From Lacticaseibacillus suilingensis (GTDB lineage: Bacteria > Bacillota > Bacilli > Lactobacillales > Lactobacillaceae): DNA of 64,000 nt. Shown here one piece after another: positions 50,447-58,957 of this stretch. Numbering within the stretch: the stretch's first letter is position 1; every line of letters begins with the position of its first letter. Location: the NCBI RefSeq assembly GCF_016861845.1, contig NZ_BOLV01000001.1, positions 1 to 64,000 on the forward strand, read 5' to 3'. The translations under genes were made by a program, and so were the position numbers. The notes below the pieces were generated by a model, which worked only from the letters and a program-made list of their open reading frames with translations, had not been told where the DNA came from and did no database searches.

Positions 50447-51397
50447 TTAGTGCAATTGTTCGCCGTTGAGTTGATCGAGTTCTTCGATGATTTGGTTGCA
50501 TTCGTCTAAGTTCTTGGCAATGGCGCCGCTGGCCAGGGGATGGCCGCCGCCACCGTGAGCGACAGCAATTGGGTTGATGGGCCATTGTTTGCCGCGTAAT
50601 TCAACGCGGAACTGGCCATCTGGGCGTTCAGTGAAGACCACCCAGCTGCGGACGGTGGTGAGTTGGCCGACGGTGCTGACGGCGGCTTGGGCCTCGTCTT
50701 GGGCCAGGCCAAATTCACCGATCACTTTTTGGGTGATGATTAGGCTGCCGGCGCCGTTGGCGGAAACTTGCAGGTTGCCCAGCGCGTAGGCTTGTAGCTT
50801 GGCGATTTGCGGGGTGATTTCTTCCTCGGCGCGGCCAATTGCCGGCGCGTCGATGCCGGTACGCATCAGGTCGGCGACGACTTCATGGGTGTGGGCTTTG
50901 GTCAAGTCGTACAAAAAGCGGCCAGTGTCACCGATAATTCCGGCGTAAAGGCGGGCAGCGACGGTTTGGTCCAGTTGCAACTTGGCTGAAGCTTTAATCA
51001 TATCGGCCACGATTTCGGAGCTGCTGGAAGCCTCCGTGTTCACGAAACTGAGGTCACCGAAGGGCTCGCGGTCAGGGTGATGATCGATTTTAATGACTTG
51101 CTGACCGGCTTGCCAGTTGGCCCCGGCGACCCGCGGGGCATTGGCGGTGTCGATCACGACGACCACCGCATGTTGATACTCGGCCGGTTCAATGGTGTCC
51201 TGCGGCGCAATCCAAGCCAGGCGTGGTGCGGCTTCACCCACGGCATAGATGTGCTTGTCGGGATAGGCGGCCTTGAGCGCTGCGGCCAAGCCAGTTTGGG
51301 AGCCGATGGCGTCGGGGTCGGGGTTCACATGACGGTGAATAATAATGGTTTCTGCCGCAGCGAGGGCGGCAAGAATGGCGGGAATGGTTGCTTGCAT
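50447..51397 (-). CDS. nrnA: DHH-family oligoribonuclease / pAp phosphatase
   Basis: A 316-residue DHH-DHHA1 phosphoesterase of the NrnA group, which degrades nanoRNA and dephosphorylates pAp (or acts on cyclic-dinucleotide products). Seen: HRHVNPDPDAIGSQ, VVIDTANAPR, KIDHHPDREPFGD (DHH motif) and C-terminal GGGGHPLASGA (DHHA1 GGGHxxA). A GGAGG lies upstream. Upstream of the cloverleaf element and pepD on the same strand; whether these are cotranscribed is unclear. Confidence 0.92.
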   Translation of the reverse strand: MQATIPAILAALAAAETIIIHRHVNPDPDAIGSQTGLAAALKAAYPDKHIYAVGEAAPRLAWIAPQDTIEPAEYQHAVVVVIDTANAPRVAGANWQAGQQVIKIDHHPDREPFGDLSFVNTEASSSSEIVADMIKASAKLQLDQTVAARLYAGIIGDTGRFLYDLTKAHTHEVVADLMRTGIDAPAIGRAEEEITPQIAKLQAYALGNLQVSANGAGSLIITQKVIGEFGLAQDEAQAAVSTVGQLTTVRSWVVFTERPDGQFRVELRGKQWPINPIAVAHGGGGHPLASGAIAKNLDECNQIIEELDQLNGEQLH

Positions 51398-51583
51398 GTT
51401 TTTCCTCCTTGGTTGCTACGTCTGTTAGTGTAGTAGATTTCGCAAGGAAAAAACACTGCCGGTTGCGCTGATGATGAATAAAGTAATGTGGCGCACCAAA
51501 TCCGTTTTAGCAGATTTTTCATGACGGCCCTGTGAGTGTGCTAGAATGAAACTCAATTAGGTGTCAAGACAGGGAGAAGAAAA

Positions 51584-53011
51584 ATGCGCAATTTATCGAT
51601 GCTAACGGATCTGTACGAGTTTTCCATGGCGAATGGTTTTCAGCGAAACCTGCCGCACACGCGGGGAATTTTTGATATTTTTTACCGGGATGTGCCTGAT
51701 CATGGCAGCTTTGTCATTGCCGCAGGGTTAGCCCAGGTGGTGCAAGTGCTACGGGACTTTCATTTTGACGCGGCAGATGTGGCGTATTTACGCAGCCTCA
51801 ACTTGTATGATGACGCCTTTTTGACCATGTTGGCTGATTTTCAGCTCGATTGCACCATCAGCGCGGTACCAGAAGGGCTACCAGTCTTTCCGCGCGAGCC
51901 GCTGGTTACCATTGAAGGACCACTGGCGCAGGCCCAGCTGCTGGAAACGGTGCTGCTGAATATTCTCAACCACCAGTCGCTGATTGCCACCAAGGCCCGG
52001 CGCATCACTTTTGCCGCACAAGGCCGGCCGATTATGGAGTTCGGCGCCCGGCGAGCCCAGGGGCCGGACAGTGCCCTCTATGGCACGCGAGCGGCAGTGA
52101 TTGGCGGCGCCGTCAGCACCTCCAATGTCTTGGCCGCTCAGCAATTTGGCATTCCAGCAGCCGGCACCATGGCGCATAGCTGGATTGAGGCGTTTCCCAG
52201 TGAGCTGGCGGCGTTTCAGGCGTGGGCCCAGCAGTATCCCGATAACAGTGCGCTGTTAGTCGACACTTACGACGTGTTGCGGTCCGGCGTGCCGAATGCC
52301 ATTACGGTGTTCAAAGCCTTGAAAGCGGCTGGACATCAGCCGGTGGGTATTCGCATTGACTCCGGGGACATTGCTTATTTGAGCAAACAGGCCCGCAAGC
52401 AGTTAGACGCCGCCGGTTTGCCGGAAGTGAAAATTACTGCTTCCAATGCGCTCGATGAAACCGTCATCCCGGCACTCTTGGCTGAAGGCGCGCCGCTGGA
52501 TAACTTTGGCATCGGGGAAAAAATGATTACCAGTGCCAGCGCCCCAGTGCTCAGCGGGGTGTATAAACTCGCTGCGACCCGCACGAACGGCCAATTAAAA
52601 CCGAAAATCAAGGTCTCTGCAAGCGTTGAAAAAACGACCTTGCCGGGCATCAAACAAATCTACCGGCTGTATCGCCCTGGGACGCATGAAGCCTTCGCCG
52701 ATGTGATGGCGCTGGCTGATGAAACCCTTCAAACGCCGCTGGCGGTGGTGGATAGTAATCCGCTCCAGACCCATAAGTATTTGGCTCTGACCGCTTTTAC
52801 CGCGGTGCCGCTACAGCAATCCATCAACTTAGCACAAGCACCGCTGGAAGATGTGTTTGCCATTCAAAAGTTTGCTCAAACCAAATTGGCCGAGCTACCG
52901 GCGGAAACGAAGCGCCTGGTCAACCCAGCTAGTTATCCGGTCTACGTGACGCAGCAACTTGATGCCTTGCAACACCAGTTGATCGACGCGTTCAAGCAGC
53001 AGGTCAATTAA
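51584..53011 (+). CDS. pncB: Nicotinate phosphoribosyltransferase
   Basis: A 475-residue type II phosphoribosyltransferase for NAD salvage, converting nicotinate and PRPP to NaMN with ATP use. Seen: MLTDLYEFSMANGFQRN, MEFGARRAQGPDSALYGTRA, AGTMAHSWIEAFPSE with the autophosphorylated-His region, VDTYDVLRSG and RIDSGDIAYL. GGAG precedes the ATG. A terminator closes this monocistronic unit. Confidence 0.95.
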   Translation: MRNLSMLTDLYEFSMANGFQRNLPHTRGIFDIFYRDVPDHGSFVIAAGLAQVVQVLRDFHFDAADVAYLRSLNLYDDAFLTMLADFQLDCTISAVPEGLPVFPREPLVTIEGPLAQAQLLETVLLNILNHQSLIATKARRITFAAQGRPIMEFGARRAQGPDSALYGTRAAVIGGAVSTSNVLAAQQFGIPAAGTMAHSWIEAFPSELAAFQAWAQQYPDNSALLVDTYDVLRSGVPNAITVFKALKAAGHQPVGIRIDSGDIAYLSKQARKQLDAAGLPEVKITASNALDETVIPALLAEGAPLDNFGIGEKMITSASAPVLSGVYKLAATRTNGQLKPKIKVSASVEKTTLPGIKQIYRLYRPGTHEAFADVMALADETLQTPLAVVDSNPLQTHKYLALTAFTAVPLQQSINLAQAPLEDVFAIQKFAQTKLAELPAETKRLVNPASYPVYVTQQLDALQHQLIDAFKQQVN

Positions 53012-53015
53012 ACGC

Positions 53016-53040
53016 AAAAAGGCGCCTACGCGCCTTTTTT
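53016..53040 (+). terminator. Terminator after pncB
   Basis: AAAAAGGCGC-CTAC-GCGCCTTTTTT. Confidence 0.9.
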
Positions 53041-53093
53041 GAGGGCCATCAGGGGTTTGACTTGATGCGAGCGCAATGCGGGGTAGGCAATGG

Positions 53094-53582
53094 TTAGTGA
53101 TGGCTGACACCATATTGATAAGGCGCGGCCATGTCCAACATGGAATCGATGCCCGGCGGTAGCAGGTGGCCTCGCACTTGGCTCACTGGTACCCAGCGGA
53201 GTTTGGTATCAGGGGCAAGATCAACTGTTGTCGGGTCAAGTTGGGCCACAGCTTTTGCTTGGGTAGCCGTGACCTGGCAACGATTAACAAGAATGATCTG
53301 GTGATAGTGGGTCCCGGCCAACGTGAAGAAGGCTTCAAGGGTGCCTGCCGGCGCAAACGTCAAAGTGGTCAGCTTCAGTTCCTCTTTCATTTCCCGTGCT
53401 GCTGCGACAACGCCTGATTCGCCGAACTTGACCGCCCCGCCAGGCAACTTGAATTTACCAGGCTGATCTTCATCCGGGGTGACTAGGATGTCTGGACCGT
53501 GCCGCAAAATCACCGCCGCCCGCACATTGAAGCGGGCATCAGCTTGCACCCAGTACCGAATATCATTGATTTCTTGAACCAT
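53094..53582 (-). CDS. Nudix hydrolase
   Basis: A 162-residue pyrophosphohydrolase with a complete Nudix box, GAVKFGESGVVAAAREMKEE (G-x5-E-x7-REMKEE, ~residues 49-70). The KFKLPGGAV strand precedes it. Substrate unknown (nucleotide sugars, ADP-ribose or oxidised nucleotides in the family). CAGGAGG precedes ATG 53582; a TATACT -10 box lies upstream. Confidence 0.9.
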   Translation of the reverse strand: MVQEINDIRYWVQADARFNVRAAVILRHGPDILVTPDEDQPGKFKLPGGAVKFGESGVVAAAREMKEELKLTTLTFAPAGTLEAFFTLAGTHYHQIILVNRCQVTATQAKAVAQLDPTTVDLAPDTKLRWVPVSQVRGHLLPPGIDSMLDMAAPYQYGVSHH

Positions 53583-53653
53583 TCGCTTGGCCTCCTGAAT
53601 CGCTATGATTAGCTAGTATAGTGCTCAGCGGTGCATCGAGCTAGGGGGCAGAC

Positions 53654-53687
53654 AAAAAAGCAGCTGCCGGCGGGGACCAGCAGCTGC
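53654..53687 (-). terminator. Terminator of candidate sRNA 2
   Basis: On the minus strand GCAGCTGCTGG pairs with CCGGCAGCTGC (one G-U) around TCCCCG and is followed by six T. No protein gene lies upstream on this strand for over 500 bp. Confidence 0.8.
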
Positions 53688-53793
53688 ATGAGGTTTGGGG
53701 TAATCAATGTTCTCTTGGGGGGAAAAACATCAATTAGGAGGAGTAATAATGAAAAAGTTGTTTGGGGTAGAAATAAGGGGGTAACTCATTTCT
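53654..53793 (-). ncRNA. Candidate sRNA 2, C-rich
   Basis: A minus-strand transcript is implied by the strong terminator at 53654-53687 with no gene above it. The ~140-nt RNA would carry three YTACCCC motifs (53697-53703, 53764-53770, 53778-53784), a CCCCCC tract, a CTCCTCC segment and a UCCCC terminator loop. This resembles C-rich-motif sRNAs such as LhrC/RsaE that pair with ribosome sites. The promoter is weak (TATAGG at 53800-53805), so the 5' end is approximate. A plus-strand 11-codon ORF overlaps. Confidence 0.5.
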
Positions 53794-53875
53794 ATGTTTC
53801 CTATACTAACGGCCGGTTGTGAAGAAACTGTGATGGAAGCGTAGCGTTTCAGTTGCGTTTTTGCGGCAGAAAGGC

Positions 53876-53901
53876 AAAAAAATACCGTCGCGAGGCGACG
53901 G
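53876..53901 (-). terminator. Terminator of candidate sRNA 1
   Basis: On the minus strand CCGTCGC-CTC-GCGACGG followed by TATTTTTTT. Confidence 0.85.
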
Positions 53902-54018
53902 CGAATCGGTTTTTAGAGGAAACCGACGTGATGTTCTAGGTTGGAGGACCTAGGGCCGCCCGTGCGTCCACGGTCAGCTTCGTTAGAGGCGGAAATAAGT
54001 TGGAGGCTTATTTCGTTA
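53876..54018 (-). ncRNA. Candidate sRNA 1 with four CCTCYAA (anti-SD) motifs
   Basis: A ~143-nt minus-strand RNA ending at the terminator 53876-53901. Its motif CCTCYAA occurs four times (53913-53919, 53941-53947, 53983-53989, 54000-54006 on the plus map). Three copies are in the loops of perfect hairpins: TCGGTTT/AAACCGA, CTAGGT/ACCTAG and GAAATAAG/CTTATTTC; the fourth has a two-pair stem. The loops could pair with GGAGG ribosome sites. A minus-strand TATTAT at 54022-54027 is a fitting -10 box, without a clear -35. GGTTGTGAA upstream (54048-54056) recurs above sRNA 2. Confidence 0.6.
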
Positions 54019-54246
54019 TGGATAATACTACAGGGTAGATGTGACCAGGTTGTGAACTTTCCCGTGTGATTTGGCGACCAATTTACAGGGAAAACTGAGA
54101 AATCGCCGTTTCAGTCACCCGCTCCGGCTTGAAAGAGCATGCTAAGTATCATGCCTTAAGATAACCTATCATCCTGCTACAAGCGGCCGTCCTTCGCTGC
54201 CTATTGTGTTACAGTAAAGAAAACGATGCGAAATGAGGCCTTGCGA

Positions 54247-55065
54247 ATGTATAAGATGATCGTGAGCGATTTGGACGAGAGTTTATTGCAAGATGATGGA
54301 CGGGTTTCGAAGCGTGATATTGAAACCATCCACAAGTTGCGCGATGAAGGGGTAAAGTTTGTGCCCAACACTGGGCGCGGCTTTGCTTCGGTGCAAGCCT
54401 TGTTAGCAGAAATCGGCACCAAGGATTTAGCGGGCCAATATGTGATTTCCTATAATGGGGGCGCCATTGTCGAAAATGCCGGCAATCGCATCATGGTTGA
54501 ACATGCACTGCCTTTTGCCGTGGCGGATGAGCTGTTTCGGCTGGCGATGGCGGAAGGCGACTTGTGTGCGCATGTTTATACCTTCCACCATGTCTATGTG
54601 GCGAACATCAACGAACCAGAAAAAGAATATCTGATGAATCGTGGTGTGGAATACGAAATGATCGACGCTCAGGACCTGTCAGCGTTCCAAAATCGCCCAA
54701 TTGCCAAAGTGATTTTCCAGCACCTTGATTATGGCGTGCGCGAACGCTTCTACGAAAAAGCCAAGGCGGCGATTGCCACCCCGATGACCATCACCTATTC
54801 TTCTAACCGCTACGTTGAGTTCAATCCAGCTGGCATCGACAAGGGGATTGCGGCGTTGACCCTCGGCGAGCAGATTGGCGTGGCCAAAGACGAGATTATC
54901 GCGCTTGGCGATAACTCCAATGATTTAAGCATGCTGCAGCAAGTTGGCCTCGGCGTGGCGGTGGCCAATGCCATTCCGGCGGTCAAACGCGCCGCCGGGT
55001 TGGTTCTGCCAGTAACGAACAACGATGATCCCATCACCGCGTTGTATGACGCCGTTTTCAAATAG
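54247..55065 (+). CDS. Cof-type HAD-IIB hydrolase
   Basis: A 272-residue HAD-superfamily phosphatase with an IIB cap. Seen: motif I DLDESLLQDDG (nucleophile Asp then Asp), motif II near ISYNGGAIVENAG, Lys and motif IV in IIALGDNSNDLSMLQQVGLG. Members dephosphorylate sugar phosphates or cofactors. ATG 54247 follows GAGG. Its position before the amino-sugar locus could be chance. Confidence 0.9.
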   Translation: MYKMIVSDLDESLLQDDGRVSKRDIETIHKLRDEGVKFVPNTGRGFASVQALLAEIGTKDLAGQYVISYNGGAIVENAGNRIMVEHALPFAVADELFRLAMAEGDLCAHVYTFHHVYVANINEPEKEYLMNRGVEYEMIDAQDLSAFQNRPIAKVIFQHLDYGVRERFYEKAKAAIATPMTITYSSNRYVEFNPAGIDKGIAALTLGEQIGVAKDEIIALGDNSNDLSMLQQVGLGVAVANAIPAVKRAAGLVLPVTNNDDPITALYDAVFK

Positions 55066-55347
55066 AAATCTCATCCACTTTTCAGAATAAAACCACCGTT
55101 AATCGGGCCGGTATTTAAGGGAAATTAAGCATTCTAACCCTTAGCTACGTAGGCGCGATTTTATTTTTATTTGGCCCGATTGGTTTATAAGGTTGGTACC
55201 AATTTTGTGATGGCTTTCGCAAGCGAGACGAAAAACAAAAGCTGGCGCATGTTTCACGGGGTGCACCGTTATGAAAATGAGGGTACCAAAGCGGGTATAC
55301 CAACGGCAAAAGGCTGTTGTATAGGCATTTAAACAGGGTACAATTCC
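55066..55347. promoter_or_regulatory. Upstream region of GntR gene with TTGGTACCAA-type boxes
   Basis: No gene is supported here. It holds TTGGTACCAA at 55193-55202, GGTACCAA at 55282-55289 and GGTATACCAA at 55294-55303. These match the operator that overlaps the regulator's own ribosome region (55386-55395), so several binding sites for it are likely. Confidence 0.5.
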
Positions 55348-55395
55348 TTGACACCATGAAAGAATGCGGTTACACTTCACCATGGTTGGTACCAA
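55348..55395 (+). promoter_or_regulatory. Promoter and operator of GntR regulator gene
   Basis: Perfect TTGACA (55348-55353), 17-bp spacer, TACACT (55371-55376), then the palindrome TTGGTACCAA (55386-55395) immediately before GGGAGG. Autorepression is expected. Confidence 0.75.
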
Positions 55396-55410
55396 TTGGG
55401 AGGCGAGACG

Positions 55411-56145
55411 ATGGCCAGCGAAGTTCAACCACTGCATGATCGGTTGGTGGATTTATTACGAAATCAAATTCGCACGGATATGGCACCGCACAGTAAGTTG
55501 CCTTCTGAGCGCGCGTTGGCCGAATCCTACGGCGTGAGTCGTAACACTGTCCGCGCGGCGCTGGCTAAGCTAGAAATGACCGGTGTGATTTACCGCAGTC
55601 GGGGGCGCGGCACGTTTGTCGCTAATCCGGCGGCCGAGCCGACAGATTTAGCCGAGACCTACAGCTTTTCGGAGCAAATGGCTGATCAAGGCCGGCGCGC
55701 GAACTCGCGCGTGTTGTATCTGCAGCAATTTCCGGCTAACGATTATATTGTTGAGCATCTTCAAGTACCTTTGGGGACACCAACGTATAAACTAAAGCGC
55801 ATCAGGATGGCTGATGGGGTGCCACTGATGGTTGAGCGGACTTTTCTGCCAGCCGATCGGTTCCCGAAGCTGAAGGCGAGCGACGTTGAGCACGAAGGCC
55901 TGTATAACCTGATGAAGGATCATTACGACAGCCCGGTCTCCGATGCGGCGGAAGCGTTTTTTGCCAGTCTGATGTCAGCCAAAGATGCGGCGATGCTGAA
56001 TGTCCCGAAAGGCTCACCGAGTTTGTCGATGCAGCGCACGACCACCAATGTCAAAGGTGAAATCGTGGAATTCACACTCAGCATCACCCGCGCCGACCAG
56101 TTCGTTTATCGTTATCACCACACCCAAAAAGGGACCACGACTTGA
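55411..56145 (+). CDS. GntR/HutC-family amino-sugar regulator (NagR/AgaR-like)
   Basis: A 244-residue regulator: winged helix (residues ~8-75; LPSERALAESYGVSRNTVR) and UTRA effector domain (~90-240). The family responds to amino-sugar phosphates. ATG 55411 follows GGGAGG; the frame is open upstream but the operator lies there. It heads the agaS-PTS-nagA locus, and matching boxes occur before the PTS and nagA genes. Confidence 0.9.
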   Translation: MASEVQPLHDRLVDLLRNQIRTDMAPHSKLPSERALAESYGVSRNTVRAALAKLEMTGVIYRSRGRGTFVANPAAEPTDLAETYSFSEQMADQGRRANSRVLYLQQFPANDYIVEHLQVPLGTPTYKLKRIRMADGVPLMVERTFLPADRFPKLKASDVEHEGLYNLMKDHYDSPVSDAAEAFFASLMSAKDAAMLNVPKGSPSLSMQRTTTNVKGEIVEFTLSITRADQFVYRYHHTQKGTTT

Positions 56146-56197
56146 TTGGCTTACCAGTCGGTCGCAACATAGTGAACAAGCTTGAGGAGGAATAGTT

Positions 56198-57376
56198 TTG
56201 TACGAGAAATCAGTAGATGAACTGACCAAGATGGGTGCGCAAATCACAACGCACGAAATTAAGCAGCAGCCAGAATTGTGGCAAGAAGCTTTGAGCAATT
56301 ACCAAGGTAAAAAGGCTGAAATCACGGACTTTTTAGCTAAGGTCGTTGCTGAAGCCAACGGTCAAGTGGTCCGGGTTATCTTCACCGGCGCCGGCACCAG
56401 TGCTTACACTGGCGACACGGTGACCCCATATCTGAACCGGCACGGTGATCGGAGCCACTTCCGCTTCGAATCCATCGCCACCACGGATATCGTGTCAGCA
56501 CCTTATGATTTCCTTGAAGCAGACACCCCAACGATTTTGGTTTCCTTCTCCCGCAGTGGGAACTCACCAGAATCCGTTAAAACCGTTGAACTGGCCGAAC
56601 AGCTGGTTCACAACTTGCACCAGATCACCATTACCTGCGCCCCAGAAGGTCACTTGGCCGCTAAGGTTGAAGGCGACGCCAACAACCTGCTGCTGATGCA
56701 ACCAGCCGGCGCTAACGACAAAGGCTTTGCCATGACTGGGAGCTTCTCTTGCATGGCTTTGACGGCCCTGCTCGTCTTCGATCAGGCCGCTGAAGCCGAC
56801 AAGGCTAGCTACGTGCAAGCCGCGGTGAACATGGGTCATGAAGTGATCAAGCGCGAAGCCGAAATCCAAAACCTGGTGGACGAAGACTTCGATCGCATTA
56901 CCTACCTGGGCTCTGGCAGCTTGGGTGGCTTGACTCGTGAAGCTCAGCTCAAGGTGTTGGAATTAACCGCCGGCAAGTTAGCCACGATTTTTGACACTTC
57001 CATGGGTTTCCGTCACGGTCCTAAGTCTTTTGTTAACAGCAAGACCTTGGTTTTCGACTTCCTGAGCAACAATGCTTACACCCGTCAGTACGACGTGGAT
57101 GTCATGGAAGAAATCAACGGCGACAAGATTGCCAAGCGCATTGTGGCCATTGGCACCACGCAAGACCAAACCAACTTCTCCGGCGAAAACTTTGCCTTTG
57201 AAACTGGCGTTAAAGATTTACCAGAAGCTTACCAAGCCCTGCCTGACGTGATGTTCGCCCAGACCTTGGCGCTGCTGGCTTCCATCAAAGTCAACAACAC
57301 ACCTGATACACCATCACCATCTGGCACCGTTAACCGCGTGGTCAAAGGGGTTATCCTGCACGACTACGAAGGTTAA
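56198..57376 (+). CDS. agaS: AgaS-type SIS-domain sugar isomerase/deaminase
   Basis: A 392-residue protein with two SIS domains (residues ~45-190 and ~215-370). Seen: VIFTGAGTSAYTGDTV, LVSFSRSGNSPESVKTVELA and LDTSMGFRHGPKSFVN-like motif (reads FDTSMGFRHGPKSF). AgaS converts galactosamine 6-phosphate to tagatose 6-phosphate with ammonia release. Starts with TTG 56198 after GAGGAGG. Followed by a PTS for amino sugars and nagA, so GalNAc or related sugars are the likely source. Confidence 0.9.
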   Translation: MYEKSVDELTKMGAQITTHEIKQQPELWQEALSNYQGKKAEITDFLAKVVAEANGQVVRVIFTGAGTSAYTGDTVTPYLNRHGDRSHFRFESIATTDIVSAPYDFLEADTPTILVSFSRSGNSPESVKTVELAEQLVHNLHQITITCAPEGHLAAKVEGDANNLLLMQPAGANDKGFAMTGSFSCMALTALLVFDQAAEADKASYVQAAVNMGHEVIKREAEIQNLVDEDFDRITYLGSGSLGGLTREAQLKVLELTAGKLATIFDTSMGFRHGPKSFVNSKTLVFDFLSNNAYTRQYDVDVMEEINGDKIAKRIVAIGTTQDQTNFSGENFAFETGVKDLPEAYQALPDVMFAQTLALLASIKVNNTPDTPSPSGTVNRVVKGVILHDYEG

Positions 57377-57394
57377 ACCTAGCACTAAGCTGGG

Positions 57395-57472
57395 CAGCCA
57401 AGTTGCTGTCTGGCTTAGCCTGACGCCCTGAAGCTTCAGCGCGTGAGGCTAGGCTAGTCAGTAGCCTGGAGT
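57395..57472 (+). repeat. Diverged or partial member of the palindromic repeat family
   Basis: Two nested stems, CTGTCTGGC/GGCTAGTCAG and GCCTGACGC/GCGTGAGGC, with the family box AGGCTAGGCTA (57447-57457). End boxes are missing. It could instead act as the terminator of agaS. Confidence 0.4.
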
Positions 57473-57489
57473 GATGCCCGGTTGCATCA

Positions 57490-57502
57490 TTGGTTGTACC
57501 AA
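57490..57502 (+). promoter_or_regulatory. Candidate GntR box before PTS genes
   Basis: TTGGT-TGT-ACCAA palindrome 50 bp before the IIB start. Half-sites match TTGGTACCAA of the regulator but the spacing differs, so it is tentative. Confidence 0.4.
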
Positions 57503-57553
57503 AGCCATTATTTACTGGTTAGTTTTATCACTTTATTTTAGGGGGTATGAAGT

Positions 57554-58042
57554 ATGGCAATTATTGCATCTCGCATTGACGGCCGTTTGGTACACGGTCA
57601 AGTTGCGAACCTGTGGACAACCAAGCTCCAAGCAAGCCGCATCATCGTGGTCGATGATGAAGCTTCCAAGGACAAGATCCAAAAGAGTGGCCTGCGGATG
57701 GCTGCTCCGATGAGTGTTCGGCTTTCAGTTTTGGATGCTGACACTGCGGCTGATCACATCAACGCTGGTAAGTACGACTCACAGCGTGTCTTCGTGGTCG
57801 CAAAGCGTCCAGCAACATTCCTGAAGCTGGTTCAAAAAGGGGTCCCGATCAAGGAACTCAACGTTGGGAACATGTCACAGACGAACGAAACCAAGTCTGT
57901 GTCCAAGTCCATCAACGTGGTTCAAGAAGACATCGATGCCTTCCACGAACTGGACAAAGCCGGAGTTAAGCTGACGGCCCAAATGGTGCCAGCTGATGAC
58001 TCACACGACTTTTTGCCGATGCTTGCTAAGGTTGAAGGGTAA
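57554..58042 (+). CDS. PTS mannose/amino-sugar-family IIB
   Basis: A 162-residue IIB of the Man family, which passes phosphate from IIA to the sugar. The active His lies in the N-terminal SRIDGRLVHGQVANLW motif. GGGGG-type ribosome site before the ATG. First gene of the IIB-IIC-IID-IIA set; neighbours agaS and nagA point to N-acetylgalactosamine, galactosamine or a similar sugar. Confidence 0.94.
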   Translation: MAIIASRIDGRLVHGQVANLWTTKLQASRIIVVDDEASKDKIQKSGLRMAAPMSVRLSVLDADTAADHINAGKYDSQRVFVVAKRPATFLKLVQKGVPIKELNVGNMSQTNETKSVSKSINVVQEDIDAFHELDKAGVKLTAQMVPADDSHDFLPMLAKVEG

Positions 58043-58054
58043 GGAGGAAGAAAA

Positions 58055-58957
58055 ATGATTGCATGGTGGCAAATTGTTCTCTTGACACTCTATGCTGGGT
58101 ATCAAATCCTGGATGAACTCCAGATTTATTCCTCAATGAGTGCACCTGTGTTCGCCGGCTTCTTTGCTGGTTTGGTCATGGGCGATATGAAGACTGGCCT
58201 GACGATCGGGGCTGCGATGCAGCTGACCGTTCTGGGTGTTGGGACCTTTGGTGGTGCATCTAAGATTGATGCTAACTCCGGTACCCTGCTGGCCGTTGCG
58301 TTCTCTGTTGGTACCGGGATGGATCCTAACCAAGCCATCACCGCGCTGGGTGTTCCAGTTGCCGCGCTGATGATTTACACGGATATCCTGGCTCGTTTCT
58401 CCAACACGTTCTTCGCACACCGGATCGATGCCCAAGTTGAGAAATTCAACTACAAAGGCATCGAACGTTACTTCGTTGCTGGGGCACTGCCATGGGCTTT
58501 GTCTCGGATGATCCCTGTTGGCTTGGGCTTGGCCCTTGGCGGCGGTGTTGTTAACACGATCGTTGCTTACATCAACGGTCCTCTGAAGTGGTTGGGTGAT
58601 GGCCTGTCCGTTGCTGGTGCTGTATTGCCAGCCGTTGGGTTCGCTATCTTGCTGCGGTATCTGCCTGTTCGCAAGCACATCGCATACCTGCTGCTTGGCT
58701 TCACCATTACCAGTTTGCTGACCACGCTGTTCGGCTCCATTCAGAACATCGGGACTGCGCTGGCTGCTGCGCCTAAAGTTGCTGCCGGCCTTGGCAGCTT
58801 CAACGGCTTGTCCATGTTGGCCATTGCGCTGATTGGTTTGGCCCTGGCGATCATTGCTTACAACAACAGTACTTCTCAGCCGGCACCAGCTGCCGCTGCA
58901 TCCACGAAGCAGGCTGATTCTTCAGACGAGGGGGAAATCACTGATGACGAACTATAA
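58055..58957 (+). CDS. PTS mannose-family IIC permease
   Basis: A 300-residue polytopic IIC (AgaW/ManY type) with about eight membrane segments. Seen: FAGFFAGLVMGDMKTGLTIGAAMQL, GGASKIDANSGTLLAVAFS. The C-terminus is a charged Ala/Pro linker (PAPAAAASTKQADSSDEGE). AAGGAGG precedes the ATG. It overlaps the next gene by 14 bp. Confidence 0.94.
   Translation: MIAWWQIVLLTLYAGYQILDELQIYSSMSAPVFAGFFAGLVMGDMKTGLTIGAAMQLTVLGVGTFGGASKIDANSGTLLAVAFSVGTGMDPNQAITALGVPVAALMIYTDILARFSNTFFAHRIDAQVEKFNYKGIERYFVAGALPWALSRMIPVGLGLALGGGVVNTIVAYINGPLKWLGDGLSVAGAVLPAVGFAILLRYLPVRKHIAYLLLGFTITSLLTTLFGSIQNIGTALAAAPKVAAGLGSFNGLSMLAIALIGLALAIIAYNNSTSQPAPAAAASTKQADSSDEGEITDDEL

Noticed and set aside
53690-53785. G-quadruplex on the plus strand
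   Set aside because: Several G4-G6 runs are present but the loops between them are mostly longer than 9 nt, so a stable quadruplex is unlikely; a C-rich minus-strand RNA explains them better.
53631-53822. 63-codon plus-strand frame
   Set aside because: It runs through the sRNA 2 terminator hairpin, lacks a ribosome site and has no protein-like features.
55145-55437. Minus-strand frames upstream of the GntR gene
   Set aside because: They overlap a strong plus-strand promoter and operator set and have no ribosome site.
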